Source: Phormidesmis sp963789215 (lineage in GTDB: Bacteria; Cyanobacteriota; Cyanobacteriia; Phormidesmidales; Phormidesmidaceae). From it: 64,000 bases of DNA. This document shows, piece after piece, positions 53,192 to 62,999 of this stretch (positions are counted from its first letter, which is position 1; every line of letters begins with the position of its first letter). The stretch lies in the NCBI GenBank assembly GCA_963789215.1, contig CAWBJY010000005.1:62001-126000 (forward strand), in the 5' to 3' direction. The notes under the pieces were generated by a model. The model saw nothing but the letters and a program-made list of their open reading frames with translations, did no database searches and had not been told where the DNA came from. A program made the translations under genes and the position numbers.

Positions 53192-53700
53192 GGAACTTCG
53201 TTGAGGTCGCAAACTAGATATAGCGGCGAATAGGGACTACAAGAAGCGATGAGCCAGCGATCCTGCTTTTGGTAGGTGATGGTGCTGCCAAAGCGATTGC
53301 GCCATTCCCAGTTGTCTTTTGCGACGTAAGGTTCTATTGAGGTGAAGCTGCGAGTCGTCACTCTTTGCGGATTGTTGTCGATGGCAAGCGCGCTGTCTCG
53401 GCCTATTTCCATTTTGAAGATGGTGTGGAGAATGGCAAAGTTGTCCTGGTTTTCTGACCATGCACCTTTGAAGAGGCTGTACAGCAGGAAAAAAGCGGTG
53501 CCGGTGGCGATCGCACTGAATACTCCAAGCTGAACGATCCTGGGATGACGCGCTGCGCTCATGCGTAAACGCCGCCAGGTACTTGGGCGCCTAACAATGG
53601 AAACCGGTTTATCAGCAGCGATAGCGGCTTCAATCTGGCTGGAGGCCGGGCGAATTGCCGTGGGCTGCGTAGCAGCGTCTGTCTTTTCCAGAGTGGTCAT
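53188..53700 (-). CDS. Hypothetical single-pass membrane protein
   Basis: The 170-residue protein has a basic cytoplasmic N-terminus, one membrane helix (about 57-79, VQLGVFSAIATGTAFFLLYSLF) and an outer domain with two cysteines near the end (IASCSPYSPLYLVCDLNEVP) that may pair. I know no family for it. Its stop overlaps that of the ABC1 kinase gene. Confidence 0.6.
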   Translation of the reverse strand: MTTLEKTDAATQPTAIRPASSQIEAAIAADKPVSIVRRPSTWRRLRMSAARHPRIVQLGVFSAIATGTAFFLLYSLFKGAWSENQDNFAILHTIFKMEIGRDSALAIDNNPQRVTTRSFTSIEPYVAKDNWEWRNRFGSTITYQKQDRWLIASCSPYSPLYLVCDLNEVP

Positions 53701-53827
53701 TGGCGCAGCGTATACGTAATCTCCGCTTAATTGTAAGGCGTAGATGTAGTCGGAGTCAGTAGCTTTACGTATAGCTGAGCCGCGATGGTTTGAATTGAAT
53801 CTCTAGTTAGCGCTATTAGGCTGCTCT

Positions 53828-55947
53828 TTAGAAGTGAGTTGCTATCCCTAGCGGCACGATTTTAAGCGGGAATTGCTTTAGCTTTTGAATAATGTGGGCT
53901 GCTTGATAGTCGTAGAGGTTGACTTCTAGCGTTTTTGCGGGTGCTGATTGGGCAAATTGTTGGGCTTCTTCTATGGCGCAATCTGCTAGCTGTGATAAAA
54001 GCTGGACTGTATGGGAGAGGCTTTCTGGGGTAGCGGGCCGATCGGCGGATAGCTGCCAGCGGCGAGGCGGCGTCATTTCTCCGCGCTCTATGCGACGTAG
54101 GCCATTGATCGAAGATAGTAAGAACAGGCGATCGCCTACTTCTAAGCGCTGCTCGTCTGTCGGTAACATGATTGTGCAGGGTCGCCCTGTGGGTCTTTCG
54201 TTTCTCGTAGAATGGGGACAACGCCGTACCCGTAGGCGATTTTGGCGAGCTGATGTCCGGCCAGCGTATCACCCCAGCTGATGGTGTATTCGGCAATTAA
54301 GATGGTTTGACCGCTGAGCCGAAAAAGCCCCAGGATATTTTCGCCAAAGGCGGCTCCAGCAAACGCTTCGGCTGAGAGCGCGTAGGGGCAAAAAGTTTGG
54401 GCGTCGGGCATGAGCGCTGCTAGATTTTTGCTGAATTCCTGGTTGCGCGTGCGGACAACGGGGGAGAAGGTGCGATCGCGTACTAAGGTACTCTCGGTTG
54501 CTAGCAAAGCAATTTCCAGATTTAGCATTTGGTCGTCGGTGACGGCAATAACGCTTTTTGCGGTGGCTAAATTAGCAGCGGGTAGCTCTTTGATAATGTC
54601 GCCGACTAGCAGCGGGAGCTGGCCGAAGAGTTCTGGGTGTGGTTCTTCGCTAACGGCGACTACAGACTGATTTAGACCCACGAGCAGGCGAGTTACCTTT
54701 CGCCCAATGCGGCCTAGTCCGACAACGACGACATGATTACTGCGGGGTAGGCGCGGCTGCTTTTGCAGAAAGTCGTAGCGAGAGTTGAGCAATCGTTCGG
54801 CTAGCAGCCCGAAGATGCCCAGGACGACTAGCAGGCTGGTAACCGTGATTAGCAAGCAGGTTAGCATGACCCAACCGGGCGCTTTGGTCGGGCCTAATCC
54901 GCCAAAAACATCTCCGTATCCGCCTAGCAGTAGCGTTGCTCCGGCGCTGACGGCTCTTGTCCAGGAGAGATCCTCGATCGTTCTTTTGAGTAGGAGGGTT
55001 GCGATCGCCCAAAGAATTATGGCGGTGGCAAAGGCGATAGTCGCTACGCGGCTTAAAGACTGCTCGGAGGTTTGACGTAGTTTGACTATTTTTCGCCGCC
55101 AGTCTAGCCGAATATCGCTTAAGTCTTGAGCTAAGAGGACAAACCGGTTTCTCTTTGGCGCGGTCTCGGGCGCTTTTTCTAACTCAATGTAGGCAATGCG
55201 ATCGCCGGGTGAAACTTGCACATAGGGCTGCCAGCGGTGAAAGACAGATGAGGCTGTCGTTGCCCAACCCATCGGCTGCTGTGGTTTTTCAACGGGGGTT
55301 AGATCGAGTAGGCGAAAACGGGGGCGGTGTAGCTGCCGCACGGGCTGGTGATCGAAGCGCGGATCTGCTGCTAGCACAATTCGATCGACAACGCGAAACT
55401 GGTGGCTCCCAACGGTAAAAACGCTGACAGTATCGTCGCCTAATCCGGCGAGGGCAAAGGTCATGGCGGGTAGCTCGGTGGCGTCTAAAGCTACAAAGCG
55501 TCCTAGCTTTCGAGCCAGTAAATCGTTCAGGCTGTGGCGAGATGAGCGGAGGATAATTTGAATATTGGGGTTAAGACGCCGGGCGGCGATCGCGCATTCT
55601 ACATTCACGCTTTCGTCGCTAGTCACAATAAGAATAGCTCGGCTTTCGGCGATGCCTGCTGAACGCAGAACTTCTTCTCGGCGGCAGTCGCCAATGATGG
55701 GTGGGATAACTAGCTGATGGGGAATGCTGTCCATTTCCCAGTCTTGAATCTGCTGCTGATCGATAGCGGTAATATGAACCTCAAACGGGTCGTGGTCGAA
55801 CTTTTTGAGATTGACGATGCTGTGCTGTCCTAGGCTGCCTAAACCGCAGATGATAAAGCGATCTGATCCGGATGGAAACCGAGTTGCGGCCGAAGGAATG
55901 AGCGTTTTGGGGCCAGCAGTAAACCTGGGCGTTCGATTTGAGAGCAT
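53828..55947 (-). pseudogene. TrkA-N/RCK-type potassium channel protein, frameshifted near the 3' end
   Basis: The first frame (55947-54142) encodes two RCK NAD-binding modules (FIICGLGSLGQHS near 32, VVVVGLGRIGRKV near 405). Two or three membrane helices lie between them (about 300-390), with a pore-like LLLGGYGDVFGG. It ends after DPAQSCYRQTSSA. A second frame, overlapping from 54169 to 53828, encodes the missing TrkA-C type tail: LPTDEQRLEVGDRLFLLSS, then GLRRIERGEM. A one-base deletion between about 54170 and 54200, where short G and C runs occur, would explain this; the intact protein would be near 706 residues. The role is nucleotide-gated K+ conductance. Confidence 0.85.
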
Positions 55948-56034
55948 GGCGGCTTAGATCTGATACGGCGTGGAATAATGAAAGCGCTTGGTATTTTGGC
56001 TTTTGCTGGTCAACTTTGGGCTGGTTAGTTTTGG

Positions 56035-57141
56035 ATGGTTTCTATGGACGCTTTTCGCAGCATTGAATGGACAGAGGGTAAGCTGCGGCTGCTCGATCAA
56101 CGTCAGCTACCTACAGAAACTACCTACCGCGACTATATCAGCTACATAGATGTTGCTAGCGCAATTCGCAGCATGGTGGTTCGGGGTGCGCCTGCGATTG
56201 GGGTGACGGCTGCTTTTGGTCTGGCACTGGGCGGCCAGCAGTCCGAAGCTTCGACACTGGCCGCTTTTTTAGACGATTTGCAGATTGCTGGCGAGCATCT
56301 AATTGCCGCTCGACCCACGGCCGTTAATTTGTCTTGGGCGGTGGCTCATTTGTTGGCTTTGGCGGCTGATGCTGCTGAAGAAAAGACGGCTGCTTTTGAA
56401 GGGTTGGATGAGTCTGTGACGGCGGTGTCGGAGCGTGAGGCGATCGCTTTAATAAAAGAGACGCTGCTGATTGAGGCTCAGGCGCTGTATCAGGCAGATA
56501 TTGAAATTTGCAAACAGTTGGGAATGCACGCGCAGGCATTGATTCCTGATGTGGCCAACGTTATACATCACTGCAATACGGGGGCGCTAGCCGCCGTGGA
56601 TTACGGTACGGCGATTGGGATTATTCGAGTAGCTCACGAGCAGGGTAAGCAAATTCACGCCTTTTTGGATGAAACGCGGCCTCGCTTGCAGGGGGCTAGC
56701 CTGTCTGCTTATGAGATGCAGGCGTTTGGTATTCCGCATACGGTGATTGTGGACGGGGCGTCGGGCTATGTGATGCGGACTCGGAAGATTGACGCTTGCT
56801 TTGTGGGGTGCGATCGCGTGGCTGCTAATGGCGATGTCGCGAATAAGATTGGCACCTATAATCTGGCGGTGGTTGCTCGCGCTCACAGCGTTCCGTTTTA
56901 TGTGGCCTGTCCAACGAGCACCCTGGATATGATGCTCGCAAGCGGCGGTGAAATTGAGATTGAAGAGCGGGCGGCAACCGAGATTACGCATGTGAAAGGT
57001 CAGCAGATTACGCCTGATGGCACGCCTGTGTTTAATCCTGCTTTTGACATTACACCCGCTGAGTATGTGAGCGCGATTATTACGGAGAGAGGTATTATTT
57101 ATCCGCCATACAAAGAGAATTTAGCAAAGCTTATGGGCTAA
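56035..57141 (+). CDS. mtnA: S-methyl-5-thioribose-1-phosphate isomerase
   Basis: MtnA converts methylthioribose-1-phosphate to methylthioribulose-1-phosphate in methionine salvage. The 368 residues include RGAPAIGVTAAFGLALG, the catalytic Cys180 in HHCNTGALA, ETRPRLQGASLSAYEM and Asp260 in CDRVAANGDVANKIGTY; the 80-residue spacing of Cys and Asp matches the family. An insert of roughly 10-15 residues near 120-135 (AAEEKTAAFEGLDESV) is not typical. No other mtn gene is adjacent. ATG 56035 or ATG 56044 could be the start. Confidence 0.95.
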   Translation: MVSMDAFRSIEWTEGKLRLLDQRQLPTETTYRDYISYIDVASAIRSMVVRGAPAIGVTAAFGLALGGQQSEASTLAAFLDDLQIAGEHLIAARPTAVNLSWAVAHLLALAADAAEEKTAAFEGLDESVTAVSEREAIALIKETLLIEAQALYQADIEICKQLGMHAQALIPDVANVIHHCNTGALAAVDYGTAIGIIRVAHEQGKQIHAFLDETRPRLQGASLSAYEMQAFGIPHTVIVDGASGYVMRTRKIDACFVGCDRVAANGDVANKIGTYNLAVVARAHSVPFYVACPTSTLDMMLASGGEIEIEERAATEITHVKGQQITPDGTPVFNPAFDITPAEYVSAIITERGIIYPPYKENLAKLMG

Positions 57142-57291
57142 CTCCACTTAGAGCTGCGATGGTATCAATCTCATCCTTATGACGAGGCAAACTGTGAAAT
57201 TTTAGATATTTCTTAATATTCTTTACTTTTTTGCGTATAATTTAGTCAATAAAGCAAGATAATTCTCATATTTCAATCTCAGTACGGCCTT

Positions 57292-59106
57292 GTGCTTATG
57301 CAATCATCCAATCAGAGTCAGTGGCTAAATGTGTCTGAAGCACATCCTGTTAAAACCACTGGCTCAGAACATAGACAGACCCAGGTGGGAAGCCGCACCC
57401 CTATCGCTATCGATAGCGCTCATCAATTTTTTACTGTTTTAATCGTAGATGGTTCTGAAACAGATCGTCGGTCTTATCAGCGATACTTGGCTCAGTCGAC
57501 GCTGGTAGATTGCGCGGTGCTAGAGAGTCCTCGCGGCGATGAGGGCCTGGAGATGTGTCTGAAGTATCAGCCTAATATTGTTTTACTTGGCTATTTGCTG
57601 CCCGATACAGATGGCGTTGCTTTTTTAGAAGCGCTGAAAGACAATATGGCTCAGATGCCAGCGGTGATTATGCTGACTGGCGAAGGTAATGAGAAAATTG
57701 CTGTACAAGCGATGAAAGCGGGTGCTCAAGATTATTTGATTAAGGGCGAGCTGACAGCGGACCAGCTATTGCAAACGATTCAACGGGTGGTTTCTCAGCA
57801 GCATCTTCAGCAGCAGCATCTTCGGCAGCAGAACCAGCAAAAGCTGATGGCCGATGTGGCGCTCAAGATCAGCCATTCTAGCGATTTGGATTCGATTATG
57901 AGTATGGCGGTGAATGGGGTGCGCAGTTTGCTAGATTGCGATCGCACGCTGCTGTATCAGTTTGATGAAACGATGAGCGGCCACGTTATCGCTGAGTCTG
58001 TGCTGGCCGACTGGTCGAAAAGTTTGGGTGCCAACATAAAAGATACTTGTTTTCAAAAGAACGGCGCAGAGAGATATCTGGCCGGGCACAAGACGATCAT
58101 TCCTGATATTTATCATAGCCACTTGTCTGACTGCCATATTGAAATGTTGGAGCAGTTCCAGGTAAAGGCTCATCTGGTTGTGCCGATTTTATTGAATGCA
58201 AGGGAAACGCCTAGAGTCCCGAAGCTGTGGGGCCTGCTGGTGGCTCATCACTGTCGAGGTACTCGAGACTGGCAGCTAGACGAGCTGTCGCTGTTAGATG
58301 ATTTGGCGGTGCAGTTAGCGATCGCGCTTCAGCAGCACGAACTGGTTAATTCGCTGCAGGCGCAAACTAGAAACTTGGCCAACAGCAACGAGCGGCTTTC
58401 TAAGACAGCGCGTTTGCTAGAAAAGCGTAACCAGGATCTAGATGAATTTGCCCGAGTGGCTTCTCACGATTTGCGAGCGCCGTTACGAGCTATCTCTAAT
58501 CTGGCTGAGTGGCTACAAGAAGATCTTGCTGAAGAAGTGTCCGTTGAGAATCAAAATAATTTGGCGCTGCTAAGACAGCGAGCGCAGCGGCTAGATAATT
58601 TTGTGGTGGGGCTGCTGAACTATGCTCGAGCTGGGCGCGAAAGTATTCAGCCGCAGACCGTAAAACCGGTTGAGCTAATTGAAGAGGTGGTTGATTTGCT
58701 GTCGCCGCCAGACTCTTTTAAGCTGTCGATTGCTCCAGATATTCCAGAACTACATACTCAAAGGCTGCTGCTTCAGCAGGTTCTTTCCAACCTAATTGGC
58801 AATGCGATTAAGTATCACGATCGCCCTGACGGTAAGGTTATGGTAAAAGCCGAGGACTGCGGCGATTGGGTTACTTTTTCTGTGATTGACGATGGCCCTG
58901 GCATTGCGGAAGAATATCACGACTGCATTTTTGGGGTGTTTCAAACGCTTTCTAGCCGAGACGATGTAGAGAGTACGGGCATTGGCCTTAGCATCGTTAA
59001 AAAAATTGTGGAGCAGCAGGGAGGGACTATTTCAGTTCGCTCTACGGTGGGTAAGGGCAGCAGTTTTTCGTTCACTTGGCCTAAAGATGGCAGTCGGCCC
59101 GCTTAA
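57292..59106 (+). CDS. Histidine kinase with degenerate receiver and cyanobacteriochrome-like (DXCF) GAF
   Basis: The order is receiver (about 47-165), GAF (about 195-355), dimerisation/phospho-acceptor domain (His392 in ASHDLRAPLRA) and HATPase (NLIGNAIKYH, DDGPGI, GIGLSIV). The receiver lacks the phospho-acceptor Asp, replaced by Gly100 in VLLGYLLPD, and has Asp53-Gly54 instead of an acidic pair; the lysine in YLIKG is kept. The GAF has Cys253 in DTCF and Cys281-His282 in SDCHIEMLEQFQVKA. The 28-residue spacing and both motifs match DXCF-type cyanobacteriochromes, which bind a bilin through both cysteines. It could be a light-sensing kinase. ATG 57298 is an alternative start to GTG 57292. 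Confidence 0.88.
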   Translation: MLMQSSNQSQWLNVSEAHPVKTTGSEHRQTQVGSRTPIAIDSAHQFFTVLIVDGSETDRRSYQRYLAQSTLVDCAVLESPRGDEGLEMCLKYQPNIVLLGYLLPDTDGVAFLEALKDNMAQMPAVIMLTGEGNEKIAVQAMKAGAQDYLIKGELTADQLLQTIQRVVSQQHLQQQHLRQQNQQKLMADVALKISHSSDLDSIMSMAVNGVRSLLDCDRTLLYQFDETMSGHVIAESVLADWSKSLGANIKDTCFQKNGAERYLAGHKTIIPDIYHSHLSDCHIEMLEQFQVKAHLVVPILLNARETPRVPKLWGLLVAHHCRGTRDWQLDELSLLDDLAVQLAIALQQHELVNSLQAQTRNLANSNERLSKTARLLEKRNQDLDEFARVASHDLRAPLRAISNLAEWLQEDLAEEVSVENQNNLALLRQRAQRLDNFVVGLLNYARAGRESIQPQTVKPVELIEEVVDLLSPPDSFKLSIAPDIPELHTQRLLLQQVLSNLIGNAIKYHDRPDGKVMVKAEDCGDWVTFSVIDDGPGIAEEYHDCIFGVFQTLSSRDDVESTGIGLSIVKKIVEQQGGTISVRSTVGKGSSFSFTWPKDGSRPA

Positions 59107-59171
59107 TATAGGTCTTAAACTTTGTCTTTTTTAGCTTTAGCGCCTTGTTTAGGCTCGGCATTTATCTGAGC

Positions 59172-60968
59172 TTAGTGCCTAGCTGGAGCTCGAGCTACGC
59201 TGTGGGCTGTTTGGTTGAGCGCCTGCTTGTTCCTACCGTTGCTCGCTGTTTTTTCGGGCAGATCGCCTAGCGGTAAGAAAATAGTGAAGGTCGCGCCTTG
59301 ATCTTCGCCGGGGCTGCTAGCGGCTACTGCACCGCTGTGCATTTCTACCAGATGACGAACGATTGATAGGCCTAGCCCTAGCCCGCCAAATCGCCGGGTT
59401 GTGGCTGCATCCTCTTGCCTGAACCGATCGAATACGTAGGGTAAGAAGCTGCTATTGATGCCCTTACCGGTATCGGCGATAGAGATTTTTACCTGATCGT
59501 TGACTCGGTCTGTGCGGACAACAACTTTGCCTGATCGGGAGGTAAATTTAATGGCGTTTGAGAGTAAGTTCCAGATGATTTGCTGGAATCTGCCAGGATC
59601 TACTAAAACGCTGGTGGCCTGAGCGCTAAAGGCGGTTTCGATTGAGATGTCTTTGCTGAGCGCTTCTAGATCTAGCTTTTGAATGGTTGCTTGGATGGCT
59701 GAGGCTACGGGTACTTCGCAGATGTTGATAGAAAGTTCACCCCGTAAAATTCTAGAGACATCTAGTAAGTCGTTGACGAGCTGCGCCTGTATTTGAGCGT
59801 TGCGTTCGATAGACCTAAGCGCCTGCTCTCTTCTCTCGGGCGTGAGTTCGCCTTTTCTAAGCAGTTTGGCGCAGCCTAAAATGGGGTTAAGAGGCGATCG
59901 CAGTTCGTGCGATACCACGGCTAAAAATTCGTCTTTTAATCGGCTGGCGGCTTCGGCGGCTTCGCGGGCGGCCTGCTCTTCGGCGAGACGTTGGGATCTA
60001 GCGGCCTCTTCTTTTTTGCGATCGCTCACGTCTTGAAAGTAAATGGCCAATCCTTCAGATGAGGGATAGCCATGCACCTCAAACCACGCGTCAAAGCTAG
60101 GGCTATGATCCTCAAACACCACCGGCACGTTGTCTTTCATCGCCCGGTATAATTCCTTGTAGGCCAGCGTCCCGACCTTGCCTGGAAAAGCATTTTTCCA
60201 GACGGGCTGTCCAACTAGCGCCTCGCCATCCTGGTGCAGTAGCTGTGCGGCCTTTTTGTTGACGTAGGTATAGCACCAGTCTTTGTCTAAAGCAATAAAG
60301 GCATCGCTAATGCTTTCTAGTACGTTTCTAATTTGAAGCTGAGCTTTTTCCGTGCTTTGTTCTATTGTTCGCTCGATTTTGACTTCGCACTGATGGGCTT
60401 CTACCTGCATTTGATTTTGAATAGTTTCCACTCTCTTTTGAGCGGTTGTTTCAATTGCAGAGCTAAAGACGCCGCTTACCAAACCGGCCTCGTCGAATAG
60501 CGGACTATAAGACAGCGAGAAGACTCTTATGTCTCCATCGCAAGCAGAAGTTTTATGCTCGCGGTGAACGGTTTCGCCGGTTCTGAGAACGGCTCTGATG
60601 GCTGGTTCGATGCTGGTTTGGTGAGATGAGACTTGTGGTAGCGCACGCTCAGGTTGAAGAGAAACAATGCCCATATTGATGTGGTAGGCGTCGTTGCAAA
60701 TGACTTCTAAGCCTGAATCGGCGCTGCCTTTTGGTGAGCCGTCCTTCGCTAGATCCTTCTCCAGGGAAGCTTCGCCAACGCACCACCATACTGCCATCGG
60801 TGAATTGGCATTAACGCAGATTCTGACGCTCGTTTGAAGGCTTAGCGGCCACTGCGATACTGGCCCGAAAGCAGTCTTGTGCCAATCTATTTGTTTGAGA
60901 TGAGATCCCATCTCTCCGCTGCTAGAAAAGAGGTCCGCTACAGTTGCCGCACTGATATCAACCGTCAT
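59172..60968 (-). CDS. PAS-domain sensor histidine kinase
   Basis: The 598-residue soluble protein has two PAS-type sensor regions. The first, about 25-180, has the FGPVSQWPLSLQTSV form common in cyanobacterial kinases. The second, about 215-320, includes IRNVLESISDAFIALDKDWCYTYVN. A helix, then the DHp domain with His354 in AVVSHELRSPLNPIL and a complete HATPase (NLLSNAIKFT, IADTGKGI, GLGLSIV) follow. No receiver or membrane helix is seen. It converges on the cyanobacteriochrome-like kinase gene, but no shared partner is evident. Confidence 0.92.
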   Translation of the reverse strand: MTVDISAATVADLFSSSGEMGSHLKQIDWHKTAFGPVSQWPLSLQTSVRICVNANSPMAVWWCVGEASLEKDLAKDGSPKGSADSGLEVICNDAYHINMGIVSLQPERALPQVSSHQTSIEPAIRAVLRTGETVHREHKTSACDGDIRVFSLSYSPLFDEAGLVSGVFSSAIETTAQKRVETIQNQMQVEAHQCEVKIERTIEQSTEKAQLQIRNVLESISDAFIALDKDWCYTYVNKKAAQLLHQDGEALVGQPVWKNAFPGKVGTLAYKELYRAMKDNVPVVFEDHSPSFDAWFEVHGYPSSEGLAIYFQDVSDRKKEEAARSQRLAEEQAAREAAEAASRLKDEFLAVVSHELRSPLNPILGCAKLLRKGELTPERREQALRSIERNAQIQAQLVNDLLDVSRILRGELSINICEVPVASAIQATIQKLDLEALSKDISIETAFSAQATSVLVDPGRFQQIIWNLLSNAIKFTSRSGKVVVRTDRVNDQVKISIADTGKGINSSFLPYVFDRFRQEDAATTRRFGGLGLGLSIVRHLVEMHSGAVAASSPGEDQGATFTIFLPLGDLPEKTASNGRNKQALNQTAHSVARAPARH

Positions 60969-61173
60969 CGCCTACCTCCTTCATGCACAACTAGATTTAG
61001 CAAACAGCAAGATTTTGTCGTTTTACTTTACTAAATTTAGTTTTTTGTGGTAAGCATATACATCTGCCAAAAGGCGAACAGGTCAGCATTTGTTGACGTC
61101 TATTGGATTAGAGGCCCGCGAATACAGGCTGAATTAGCTGTAATTAGCAGGCGACTAGTCCTATGGGCGTAGG

Positions 61174-62064
61174 TTATTTGCCGTGCGGGTTATGCCTAGG
61201 ATAGTTTTTTATAATCTGGCGTACTTGCTCGGCGTGATAGGAGCTACGCGTTAACGGCGAAGAGACTACCTGCAAAAAGCCCATCTCTTCGCCTGCGCTC
61301 CGCCAGCTGTCGAACTGCTGCGGGGTGACGAAGGTCTCTACGCCCAAGTGTTTTTGGCTGGGCTGTAGGTATTGACCGATAGTGACGATATCGCAGTCTA
61401 CTGCTCGCAAGTCGGCGAGTACCTGACGAACTTCTGCGTCGGTTTCACCTAGGCCAGCCATGATGCCAGATTTGGTGTAAGTCCAGGGGGCGATCGCTCT
61501 AGCAGTTTTCAATAGATCTAGGCTGCGGGCGTAGTCTCCCTGCGGTCGGGTGCGCTTGTACAGGCGCGGTACTGTTTCGGTGTTGTGGTTGAGGACTTCG
61601 GGCTGACCTTCTAGTAAGAGCGTTTCTAGGGCGTCCCAGTTGCCGCACAGATCGGGAATGAGTACTTCAATGGTTGTGTTGGGTGAAACTTTGCGGGTTT
61701 CTTCTATGCAGCGGATAAACTGACTGATGCCGCCATCGGGTAGGTCGTCGCGATTGACCGAGGTAATGACTACGTGGTTAAGTTTCATCCGGCGCACTGC
61801 TTCTGCTAAGTGCAGCGGTTCTTGCGGGTCGAGCGATCGCGGGGTTTTATCAAAGTCGATGTCGCAGTAGGGGCAGGCGCGAGTGCAGGCAGGCCCCATA
61901 ATAAGAAAGGTTGCGGTGCCTACGCTGAAGCATTCGCCGATATTGGGGCAAGAGGCTTCTTCGCAAACCGTTTTAAGATCGAGATCTTGCAAGATGCCTT
62001 TGATGTTGCCGACGCGCTCCCACTGGGGCGCTTTTACCCGTAACCAATCTGGCTTGACTACCAC
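61174..62064 (-). CDS. lipA: Lipoyl synthase
   Basis: LipA is a radical-SAM enzyme that inserts two sulfurs into octanoyl groups on lipoyl domains. The 296-residue protein has both iron-sulfur clusters: auxiliary-cluster cysteines 34, 39 and 45 (CEEASCPNIGEC) and the radical-SAM cluster 60, 64 and 67 (CTRACPYC). The C-terminal RSSY motif, whose serine also ligates the auxiliary cluster, is present. Length is normal. Cyanobacteria often have two lipoyl synthases; which one this is cannot be told. It is monocistronic. Confidence 0.97.
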   Translation of the reverse strand: MVVKPDWLRVKAPQWERVGNIKGILQDLDLKTVCEEASCPNIGECFSVGTATFLIMGPACTRACPYCDIDFDKTPRSLDPQEPLHLAEAVRRMKLNHVVITSVNRDDLPDGGISQFIRCIEETRKVSPNTTIEVLIPDLCGNWDALETLLLEGQPEVLNHNTETVPRLYKRTRPQGDYARSLDLLKTARAIAPWTYTKSGIMAGLGETDAEVRQVLADLRAVDCDIVTIGQYLQPSQKHLGVETFVTPQQFDSWRSAGEEMGFLQVVSSPLTRSSYHAEQVRQIIKNYPRHNPHGK

Positions 62065-62222
62065 GCTAGAACTGCCTTCGTAAGGTTTTGATAAGGTGCA
62101 AAGAGTAATTCTAGCAAGGGATGCTTGTCCTGCCGGATGAATTATCTTGGGTGAGGTAAGGTTGTATCAAAGTGAGCCTGGAAAGATTGAGTTGAGCACT
62201 GAGTTGAGCATCGAATTAGACC

Positions 62223-62870
62223 ATGCGTAGACAGCCTGCTTTTCTGCGCTGCGTGGTGATGCTTTGCTTTAGTTCGGCGATCGCACTGGCAGCTTTTGAG
62301 TGGCGCAGTCCTATTCCTGAATTGGTGATTACGCCGGAAGAGACGCCTACGCTGAATCTGGGGTCTGAAAAGACGGGCATCGGCCAGTTGGTAAAGCTGA
62401 GCTGGGCGCGAGAACAGCTGGCGGGCATCGATCCTTTTGCTAAGCCATCGGCTGAATTAGCAGCTAAGCCATCGCCGGTAGAGGCGGTGAGGCTGACGCT
62501 ATCGCTGTCTGAGCGCGCTTTGGAAGTGCGATCGCCTGATGGGGCTACTACCGTTTACGAGGTTGCTGTAGGCCAAGACGACTGGCAAACCCCTACCGGT
62601 GAATTTAGCATCCTTAGCAAACTAGAAAACCCGGCCTGGCAACACCCGCTGACCAAAGAAGAAATCCCACCTGGGCCAGACAATCCGCTAGGCACCCGAT
62701 GGCTGGGGTTTTGGACGGATGGTCAGGCGCAGATTGGATTTCATGGTACAAACCAAGAGGATTTGATTGGCGAGGCAGTTTCGCACGGCTGCGTTAGAAT
62801 GCGCAATCGTGATATTCAGGCGCTTTATAGCCAGGTAGCGGTTGGAACATCGGTGATCGTTGTTCCCTGA
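62223..62870 (+). CDS. L,D-transpeptidase (YkuD)
   Basis: The 215-residue protein has an N-terminal membrane/signal segment (FLRCVVMLCFSSAIALAA) and a YkuD domain (about 90-215). The active site is HGTNQEDLIGEAVSHGCVRM, with Cys190 as nucleophile and His187 nearby. It makes 3-3 cross-links in peptidoglycan or attaches proteins to it, on the outside of the plasma membrane. No LysM domain is attached. It converges on the ComFB-like gene. Confidence 0.94.
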   Translation: MRRQPAFLRCVVMLCFSSAIALAAFEWRSPIPELVITPEETPTLNLGSEKTGIGQLVKLSWAREQLAGIDPFAKPSAELAAKPSPVEAVRLTLSLSERALEVRSPDGATTVYEVAVGQDDWQTPTGEFSILSKLENPAWQHPLTKEEIPPGPDNPLGTRWLGFWTDGQAQIGFHGTNQEDLIGEAVSHGCVRMRNRDIQALYSQVAVGTSVIVVP

Positions 62871-62896
62871 ACTATTGGCTTGAATTATTGGACACA

Positions 62897-62934
62897 AGAA
62901 AACGACCGCCAGAGATCTCTAGCAGTCGCTTTAT
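62897..62934 (-). terminator. Terminator between L,D-transpeptidase and ComFB genes
   Basis: CGACCGCCAGAGA (62903-62915) and TCTCTAGCAGTCG (62916-62928) pair with two G-U positions on the minus strand, followed by TTTT. Loop bases come from the centre of the palindrome. It fits termination of the leftward ComFB-like gene; on the plus strand CTTTATT follows, so it may serve both. Confidence 0.75.
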
Positions 62935-62999
62935 TGTGTAGAGTTGTGCAAACGGGAGAAAGTGTTTGTGTTGGAGGCGCTCAGCGTTTTAGCAGTGGC

